DNA of 17,202 nucleotides from Clostridia bacterium. GTDB lineage: Bacteria; Bacillota_A; Clostridia; Oscillospirales; CAG-272. Positions 11,625 to 17,202 of this stretch are shown here, in pieces. How positions within the stretch are numbered: position 1 is the first letter of the stretch; each line of letters opens with the position of its first letter. The stretch is from assembly GCA_017452945.1 (NCBI GenBank), contig JAFTLD010000083.1, positions 1-17,202 on the forward strand. The letters run 5' to 3'. Below the pieces are notes generated by a model. It was not told the origin of the DNA. It searched no databases and saw nothing but the letters and a program-made list of their open reading frames with translations. The position numbers were made by a program, and so were the translations under genes.

Positions 11625-13658
11625 ATGAGAAATAATCTTATCAGAGCACTTGCGCTTTGCGCAGCGGGATGTTTGGCGCTTGTGGGATTTGTGTCCTGCA
11701 AGCCTGCCACCCCCACTCCCGACACCCCCGAATTTGACGAGATCAATACCGATTGGAGGCCCAATCAGATGAACGTAACTAAGACCTCGGATTCCCTGTA
11801 CGTGCAAAAGGTGGAGAATTTGCCCGATGACTTTATCTTCGGCATGGACGCGTCCTGCGTTCCCGCGCTGGAGGCAAGCGGTGTGACCTATACCGATTTT
11901 GACGGACAGGAGAAGGACGTGTATGAAATTCTGAGCGCAAACGGCATCAATTATATCCGCGTGCGCATCTGGAACGATCCCTTCACCGGTGATGGCAAGG
12001 GATATGGCGGAGGCAACTGCGATTTGCAGAATGCTATCGAGGTGGGCAAGCGCGCTACCAAGTATGGCATGAAGCTGCTTGTCAACTTCCATTATTCCGA
12101 TTTTTGGGCAGACCCCGCAAAGCAAATGGTACCCAAGGCGTGGCGCGGGATGAATATCGATGCCAAGTCCGAGGCGCTGTATCAGTACACCAAGGATTGC
12201 CTGACCGCACTGGTCGAGGCGGGCGTGGACGTGGGCATGGTGCAGGTTGGTAATGAGACCAACGGTGCTATGTGCGGTGAGTCGGCCTCCAAGCTGGGCG
12301 GCTGGAAAAATATCACGCAGCTCATGAGCGCGGGCAGCCGCGCGGTGCGTGAGGTTTGCCCCAACGCGCTGATCGCCATTCACTTTGCAAATCCCGAAAA
12401 GGCAGAGAGCTACGTCAGCTACAGCGCAAATCTGGACTATTACGGTGTGGATTACGACGTATTCGCTTCTTCCTATTACCCCTTCTGGCATGGAACTCTT
12501 GATAATCTTGCCGAGGTGCTGAACAAGGTCAACGCCACCTACGGCAAGAAGGTTATGGTAGCCGAAACCTCTTATGCATTTACAAGCGAGGATACCGACC
12601 ATTACGGCAACACCATCGGTGACGGCGGCGGTATCGTCAAGGATTATCCTTTCACGCTGCAAGGACAGGCGAACTTAGTGCGCAACGTGACCGATACCGT
12701 GGTCAATAAGATCGAGGGCGGCATCGGCGTGTTCTACTGGGAAGGTACCTGGATCTCGGTAGGCGGTGAGAGCTACGAGCAGAATCTCGCTCTGTGGGAA
12801 AAGCACGGCTCGGGCTGGGCTTCCTCGTACGCAAAGGAATACGATCCCGAGGATGCAGGGCAGTGGTACGGCGGCTGCGCGGTAGATAACCAAGCGTTCT
12901 TTGATGCGGACGGCAAGGTGACCGAGGCCATCAAGGTGTTCGGCATGATGAAAAACGGTAACGTGATCGACGTCAAGGCAGACGCGATCGAGGACGTTGA
13001 GCTGATCTTTGATTTGAACGGTGACGTGGTGCTGCCCGAAACGGTCAACGCCATTATGAACGATAATTCGCGCAAGGCCATTCCCGTTGTATGGCAGGAT
13101 ATTGATATCGCAGCGCTCAAGGCGGGCGGTGTGGCCAAATACGATATCGTGGGAGAGGCCGGCGGCATGACGGCCAAGGGTGTGATCTCCATGGTGGAAT
13201 ACAATTTCCTTGAGAACTGGAGCTTTGAGGATGGCGAAGTCGGCTGGAAGGCCACGGCTATTACCAAGTGTGACGAGCTTTGCATTGAAGACAAGGTGAC
13301 CGACTCGCTCACGGGCAACAAGCACTATCATTTCTGGGGCGCGTCGGCTAACGTTGTCGAGTTTACCCTGGAACAGGACGTGAGTGGCCTGAAGGCGGGC
13401 AAGTATGATTATGCTATTTCGATCATGGGCGGTGATGGCGGCACGACCGAGATTTACGCTTACGTTAAGATCAATGGCGAGCAAGTTGCTACCGCACCTA
13501 CCCAGATCACGGTGTATAACGAGTGGCATACCGCCGCGGTCAAGGGCATCGAGGTTGCCGAGGGCGACGTGGTCACCGTGGGCATCTACGTCAAGTGTTC
13601 GGGTCCCAACGCATGGGGCAAGATCGATGACGCGCTGCTCAATTCGGTCAAGGAATAA
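11625..13658 (+). CDS. GH53 arabinogalactan endo-beta-1,4-galactanase, lipoprotein
   Basis: A 677-residue protein. ATG 11625 is 7 bases after GGAGG; an in-frame GTG one codon earlier is the alternative. The signal peptide ends in lipobox FVSC (Cys25). Residues about 40-400 are a GH53 barrel, with FIFGMDASCVPALEASG at the start, YIRVRIWNDP, NFHYSDFWADP, and catalytic Glu211 (VGNETNG, acid/base) and Glu314 (VMVAETSY, nucleophile). About 443-520 is an Ig-like (Big_4 type) domain. The last 150 residues (NFLENWSFEDG...KIDDALL) form a beta-sandwich carbohydrate-binding domain, probably CBM61-like, which binds beta-1,4-galactan. The enzyme cuts pectic galactan side chains. It is unusual between two alpha-glucan enzymes and suggests one operon serving mixed plant glycans. 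The next gene starts 10 bases after the stop. Confidence 0.92.
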   Translation: MRNNLIRALALCAAGCLALVGFVSCKPATPTPDTPEFDEINTDWRPNQMNVTKTSDSLYVQKVENLPDDFIFGMDASCVPALEASGVTYTDFDGQEKDVYEILSANGINYIRVRIWNDPFTGDGKGYGGGNCDLQNAIEVGKRATKYGMKLLVNFHYSDFWADPAKQMVPKAWRGMNIDAKSEALYQYTKDCLTALVEAGVDVGMVQVGNETNGAMCGESASKLGGWKNITQLMSAGSRAVREVCPNALIAIHFANPEKAESYVSYSANLDYYGVDYDVFASSYYPFWHGTLDNLAEVLNKVNATYGKKVMVAETSYAFTSEDTDHYGNTIGDGGGIVKDYPFTLQGQANLVRNVTDTVVNKIEGGIGVFYWEGTWISVGGESYEQNLALWEKHGSGWASSYAKEYDPEDAGQWYGGCAVDNQAFFDADGKVTEAIKVFGMMKNGNVIDVKADAIEDVELIFDLNGDVVLPETVNAIMNDNSRKAIPVVWQDIDIAALKAGGVAKYDIVGEAGGMTAKGVISMVEYNFLENWSFEDGEVGWKATAITKCDELCIEDKVTDSLTGNKHYHFWGASANVVEFTLEQDVSGLKAGKYDYAISIMGGDGGTTEIYAYVKINGEQVATAPTQITVYNEWHTAAVKGIEVAEGDVVTVGIYVKCSGPNAWGKIDDALLNSVKE

Positions 13659-13668
13659 GGAAAAATCT

Positions 13669-15288
13669 ATGAAAATGAAAAGAATATTGAGTTTGTTTAT
13701 GCTGTTTGCATTATGTCTGACCTCGTTGTCGCTTGCCTCCTGCACCCCGCAGGAGCAGCCTCCCGAGGAGGAAACACCTCCCGCGCCCGAGGTTGATCCC
13801 ATCGACGATAACTACCGCACCTTTTATCAGATCTTTGTGGGCTCGTTTGCCGATTCCAACGGTGACGGCATTGGAGATCTGCGCGGTATTATCAAGCATT
13901 TTGATTACCTGAATGACGGCAATATCCATTCCGGAGAAAGCCTTGGCGTGCAGGGCATATGGCTCTCGCCGATCTTCTCTTCTCCAACGTATCATAAGTA
14001 CGATGCCAAGGATTATTATAAGGTAGATTGGCGCTTTGGCGACGAACAGGCCCTCAAGGATCTGATAGCACTGTGCCACGAGCGGAATGTCAAGATCATT
14101 CTTGACCTTGCCATCAACCACACCTCGGATCAGCACGAGTGGTTTTTGCAATTCAAGGAGTCGCGAATGAAGGGCGATACCTCGAATCCTTACTATGATT
14201 ATTACGCTTGCGTAACAACCGCTGAAAAAAAGGGAGGCGTGAGTTATCAAAAGATCGCAGGCGTGGATTGCTGGTACGAGTGCAATTTTTCGGGCAGTAT
14301 GCCGGAGCTCAATTACGATAATCCGGCTGTCAGAGAGGCCGTACTGGATGTAGCCAAGTATTATCTTGACCTTGGCGTGGACGGCTTCCGCTTTGATGCT
14401 GTTAAGTACATTTACTTTGGCGATACCGCTCGTTCGGTTGAGTTCTGGGAGTGGTATATGCAGGAGCTGCGTGCGATCAAGCCGGATATTTATTGCGTGG
14501 GTGAGTGCTGGTCGGGCGACTCGGAGGTGTTGGAGTATTATCCGGCAATGAATTGCTTCAATTTCACCATGTCGCAGGCTGAGGGCATTGTTGCAACCGC
14601 CGCAAAGGGCAAAAATATTGCAACGTATACCAATTACGTGCAAAATTATCAAAAGAGCGTCAAGGCAAAAAATCCGGAGGGCATGATCATGCCGTTCTTG
14701 TCCAATCACGATATGGATCGCATTGCGGGCGCGTTTATCTTGGAGAACAATTTGCGCATGGCGGCCAATCTCTATCTGCTTTGCGCGGGCTCACCCGTCA
14801 TATATTACGGTGAGGAGATCGGCATGCGCGGCTCGCGCGGCAGCGAGAATACGGATGCCAACAGACGCCTTGCCATGCTTTGGGGTGACGGTGTACCACT
14901 GCTCAATCCGGAGGGCTCGACCTATCCTGCGGATAAGCAGATCACGACCACCGTTGCGGATCAGGTTGCGGATGAGAACAGCCTTTACAACTATTATTGT
15001 AAGGTGATCGCAGTTCGCCACAAGTACCCCGCCATTGCAAGAGGGGACTATACCGCTGTCAACTGCGGCAACAAAAATTTGGGCGGCTTTCGTATTGACT
15101 ATGAGGGCGAAGTGCTGGGATTGATCCATAATACCTCGGGTGAGCAACTCAAGGTGGATCTTGCCACCTGTGCGGCGCTTTCGGGCTGTTCCTTTACCGA
15201 AATTTGCGATGCAGTAGGAGCAGGGAATGCAACGCTGGAGGGCAGTGTTCTGACGGTCGATGCGTACACCAGTGTGGTGTTGCAATAA
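13669..15288 (+). CDS. GH13 alpha-amylase family enzyme, lipoprotein
   Basis: A 539-residue protein with ATG start and an AAGGA ribosome binding site overlapping the stop of the GH53 gene. The signal peptide has lipobox SLASC (Cys25), then a Pro/Glu-rich linker. A calcium-site loop DSNGDGIGDL (from Asp62) is typical of oligo-1,6-glucosidase and neopullulanase-like GH13 enzymes. GH13 regions are DLAINHTS (146-153), MPELN (211-215), GFRFD with nucleophile Asp243, VGECW with acid/base Glu279, and SNHD with Asp348. MPELN is close to the MPDLN motif of GH13_36-type amylases with mixed alpha-1,4/alpha-1,6 specificity, but the substrate cannot be fixed from motifs. A short beta C-domain ends the protein. 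It acts on surface maltodextrins, probably those released by the pullulanase. No terminator follows, so read-through into the binding-protein gene is possible. Confidence 0.92.
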   Translation: MKMKRILSLFMLFALCLTSLSLASCTPQEQPPEEETPPAPEVDPIDDNYRTFYQIFVGSFADSNGDGIGDLRGIIKHFDYLNDGNIHSGESLGVQGIWLSPIFSSPTYHKYDAKDYYKVDWRFGDEQALKDLIALCHERNVKIILDLAINHTSDQHEWFLQFKESRMKGDTSNPYYDYYACVTTAEKKGGVSYQKIAGVDCWYECNFSGSMPELNYDNPAVREAVLDVAKYYLDLGVDGFRFDAVKYIYFGDTARSVEFWEWYMQELRAIKPDIYCVGECWSGDSEVLEYYPAMNCFNFTMSQAEGIVATAAKGKNIATYTNYVQNYQKSVKAKNPEGMIMPFLSNHDMDRIAGAFILENNLRMAANLYLLCAGSPVIYYGEEIGMRGSRGSENTDANRRLAMLWGDGVPLLNPEGSTYPADKQITTTVADQVADENSLYNYYCKVIAVRHKYPAIARGDYTAVNCGNKNLGGFRIDYEGEVLGLIHNTSGEQLKVDLATCAALSGCSFTEICDAVGAGNATLEGSVLTVDAYTSVVLQ

Positions 15289-15381
15289 TGCACAAAATAA
15301 TTTAGTTTGGTCTCGAGTTTTCGACAGAATAACAAGGTGACGTTTGTAAACTTCGCCGAAAAACAACTTTGGGTTTATTTT

Positions 15382-15396
15382 CCGTTGACAAAACGG
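15382..15396. promoter_or_regulatory. Palindromic operator overlapping the -35 box of the binding-protein gene
   Basis: CCGTT-GACAA-AACGG has 5-base perfect arms and is framed by T-runs and A-runs that extend the symmetry. It fully covers the -35 TTGACA, a position that would let a repressor of LacI type block transcription. The regulator is not in the window. Confidence 0.5.
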
Positions 15397-15413
15397 CAAA
15401 AACATGTTAAAAT
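15385..15413 (+). promoter_or_regulatory. Separate promoter of the sugar-binding protein gene
   Basis: A perfect -35 TTGACA (15385-15390) and a -10 TAAAAT (15408-15413) are 17 bases apart. The start is near 15420, and a small hairpin GTGCG/CGCAC (15421-15437) lies at the extreme 5' end of the transcript, which can stabilise a highly expressed mRNA. Confidence 0.8.
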
Positions 15414-15475
15414 TCATGGAGTGCGAAACCCTCGCACACTAAAAAATACTATATCTATTGGAGGATTTACTTATT

Positions 15476-17071
15476 ATGAAAATGAGTAAGATTCTGGCTC
15501 TTCTGCTGGTTGCTCTGATGGTTGTTGCTTGCTTTGCAGCATGCACCACTCCCGACAGCGGAGAGAACGAAACCACTCAGGGTGAAGGCACAACTGCCGG
15601 CACCGAAAACAATGGCCCCACCGATGCTGAACTGGCTGAGGCATACAAGGGCACTTACAACATCACCATGTGGGTTTCCGAGCTTGACGGCGTTGCTGCT
15701 CTGACTCAGCAGCAGATCGACGCTTTCGAAGCTAAGTACCCCGGCATCATCATTGAAGCTTCTATTGAAGGCGTTACCGAGGCTGATGCAGGCTCCAAGG
15801 TTGTTGCTGACGTTGCAACCGCTCCTGACATCTACTGCTTCGCACAGGACCAGCTGGCTCGTCTGGTACAGGCTGCCGCTCTGGCAACTCCTCCCGAGCT
15901 GATCGCTGCTAACCTGAACGCTACCAACGACGCAGGCTCCGTTAAGGCAGCTTCCGTTGCAGGTACTCTGTACGCTTACCCCATGACTTCCGACAATGGC
16001 TACTATATGTACTACAACACCAGCATCATCTCCGAAGAGGATGCTGAGAGCATGGAAAAGATCATCGCAGCTTGCGAGGCTAACAACCTCAAGTTCCGCT
16101 TTGCTCTTGAGAACGCTTGGTACACCGCTTCCTTCTTCTTTGCAACCGGTTGCCATTCCAACTGGTCCATGGATACCGAGGGTAACTTCGTATCCGTTGA
16201 CGATACCTTCAACAGCGCTGCAGGTCTTGCAGCTATGAAGGGTATGCAGAAGCTGGCTCAGTCTTCTTGCTACGACTCCAACGCTGATATCTTCACCGAT
16301 GCAGGCGTTGTTATCACCGGTATCTGGAACGCTAACGCAGCTCAGGAGCACTTCGGTGACAACTTCGGTGCTACCGATCTGCCCTCCTTCGAGGTTGACG
16401 GCCAGTCCTACCACCTCGGCTCCTACACCGGTAACAAGCTGATGGGTGTTAAGCCCCAGTCCGATGAAAAGAAGGCTGCAGTTCTCGCTCTGCTGGCTCA
16501 GTACCTGACCAGCGAAGAGTGCCAGCTGCAGAGATACGAGCAGTTCCAGTGGGGTCCCTCCAACATCGCTGCTCAGTCCTCCGAGGCAGTTCAGTCCAAC
16601 GCTTCTCTGGCAGCTCTTGCTAAGCAGAACGCATTCGGTCAGCCTCAGGGTCAGATCCACGGCTCTTGGTGGGATATCGCAAAGGTTCTGGGCGCAGACG
16701 CTAAGGCTGCTACCTCCGATGCAGATCTCCAGGCAGCTCTGGACAACTACAAGACCACTATCGACGCTCTGTTCACCATGACCGATGAGCAGAAGAACGC
16801 TTGGGGCGTTATCGGCGGCATCTGCGGCACCAGCTGGGATACCGACTTCCCCATGACCGAGGGTCCCGACGGTACATACACCTCTGAGGTTCTCGAGCTC
16901 AAGGCAGGCGAGGAATTCAAGGTTCGTCAGGGCGCATCCTGGGACGTTAACTTTGGCGTAGAGTTCAACGGCGCAAACATCGTTGTTGAGGCTGACGGCA
17001 AGTACCAGGTACAGCTCGTTTGGGATGGCGCTCAGGGCGGCACTGTAACCCTGATCCCCGTAACCGAGTAA
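15476..17071 (+). CDS. Maltooligosaccharide-type ABC transporter binding lipoprotein with extra C-terminal beta domain
   Basis: A 531-residue protein; ATG 15476 is 10 bases after GGAGG. The lipoprotein signal has two possible lipobox cysteines, Cys19 and Cys23 (FAAC), then a Thr/Gly/Glu-rich linker. About 58-430 is a family 1 extracellular solute-binding domain: YNITMWVSELDGVAAL, FEAKYPGIIIE, a PDIYCFAQDQLARLVQAAAL hinge, and GTLYAYPMTSDNGYYMYYN, the usual pattern of maltose/maltodextrin-binding proteins. From Trp443 to the end, an 89-residue beta-rich domain (WGVIGG, DFPMTEG, LKAGEEFKVRQ, WDVNFG, GKYQVQLVWD) resembles SusE/SusF starch-binding domains. The gene has its own strong promoter and codon use biased to GCT, GTT, AAC, TAC and CTG, unlike the hydrolases before it, which indicates very high expression. 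Permease genes probably lie downstream. Confidence 0.9.
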   Translation: MKMSKILALLLVALMVVACFAACTTPDSGENETTQGEGTTAGTENNGPTDAELAEAYKGTYNITMWVSELDGVAALTQQQIDAFEAKYPGIIIEASIEGVTEADAGSKVVADVATAPDIYCFAQDQLARLVQAAALATPPELIAANLNATNDAGSVKAASVAGTLYAYPMTSDNGYYMYYNTSIISEEDAESMEKIIAACEANNLKFRFALENAWYTASFFFATGCHSNWSMDTEGNFVSVDDTFNSAAGLAAMKGMQKLAQSSCYDSNADIFTDAGVVITGIWNANAAQEHFGDNFGATDLPSFEVDGQSYHLGSYTGNKLMGVKPQSDEKKAAVLALLAQYLTSEECQLQRYEQFQWGPSNIAAQSSEAVQSNASLAALAKQNAFGQPQGQIHGSWWDIAKVLGADAKAATSDADLQAALDNYKTTIDALFTMTDEQKNAWGVIGGICGTSWDTDFPMTEGPDGTYTSEVLELKAGEEFKVRQGASWDVNFGVEFNGANIVVEADGKYQVQLVWDGAQGGTVTLIPVTE

Positions 17072-17094
17072 TTTAGGTTACCATAAGCAAAATC

Positions 17095-17122
17095 ACATGG
17101 GGAGTCCTTGGACTCCCCATGT
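17095..17122 (+). terminator. Strong hairpin after the binding-protein gene, no T-tract
   Basis: ACATGGGGAGTCC (17095-17107) and GGACTCCCCATGT (17110-17122) pair perfectly around TT, 23 bases after the stop codon. CATAAAGG follows, so there is no canonical T-tract. In transporter operons such hairpins often protect the binding-protein mRNA and reduce read-through to permeases; that role is inferred. Confidence 0.55.
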
Positions 17123-17140
17123 CATAAAGGCATAAATGAT

Positions 17141-17202
17141 AAGGCATTGTTAGCCGACATACAAGGACAACACTTGTCTTGTGTAGCGGCGAATAATGCC
17201 TT
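17141..17202. repeat. 62-base imperfect hairpin at the window edge
   Basis: The left arm 17141-17165 (AAGGCATT, then GCCG, then ACAAG) pairs with 17178-17202 (CTTGT, CGGC, AATGCCTT) at about 22 of 25 positions counting G-T pairs, around a 12-base loop. An alternative CTTGT at 17173-17177 can replace the inner pairs. It may be a dispersed palindromic element or an RNA structure, and it may continue beyond the window. Confidence 0.6.

Overview
The window looks like chromosomal DNA of a low-to-mid GC Gram-positive member of the Clostridia (Bacillota), probably an uncultured gut species. Pointers are sigma-A type promoters with exact 17-base spacers, GGAGG-type ribosome binding sites, many lipoprotein signal peptides, DUF1538/PII-like and AAA_14/DUF4143 genes, and starch- and galactan-degrading surface lipoproteins. 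I ran no database searches; family names come from motifs read by eye.

Layout. (1) 1-360, minus strand: the first 50 codons of an O-acetylhomoserine sulfhydrylase (MetY type), preceded by a 22-codon leader ORF ending Cys-Arg-Cys-Lys and a consensus promoter flanked by two copies of a 19-base palindrome. (2) 393-2214: a small DUF6809-like gene (minus) whose start lies in the upstream region of a divergent AAA_14/DUF4143 ATPase (plus). The ATPase promoter carries three direct repeats spaced exactly 33 bases, and a 36-base imperfect direct repeat flanks the gene. (3) 2190-2791: no convincing protein gene; a tRNA-like 3' end followed by a terminator, then the promoter and a large 5' hairpin of the next gene. 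(4) 2792-3841: XRE-type regulator with a helical, TPR-like C-terminus. (5) 3922-6238, minus: an operon of a duplicated DUF1538 membrane protein and two small PII-like proteins. (6) 6334-7960, plus: an operon of an iron-sulfur-flavoprotein-like protein and a lipoprotein. (7) 7961-8830: no intact gene, but rich in structure: a minus-strand transcription unit with its own promoter, a broken small ORF and a terminal hairpin; a plus-strand promoter followed within about 20 bases by a terminator; and an array of short hairpins joined by a conserved 9-base linker. (8) 8828-17122, plus: a glycan-use locus with a type I pullulanase, a GH53 endo-galactanase, a GH13 amylase-like enzyme, and a separately promoted, strongly codon-biased sugar-binding lipoprotein with an extra C-terminal beta domain. 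(9) 17141-17202: a long imperfect hairpin running to the window edge.

How it fits together. Region 8 encodes four predicted surface lipoproteins. The three hydrolases would debranch starch or pullulan, cut alpha-glucans and cut beta-1,4-galactan. The binding protein would pass maltooligosaccharides to an ABC transporter, whose permeases probably lie downstream of the window. The most unusual signals are regulatory or non-coding: the cysteine-type leader peptide, the phased repeats at the ATPase promoter, the 9-base-linker hairpin array, and the cryptic minus-strand transcription unit at 8000-8436.
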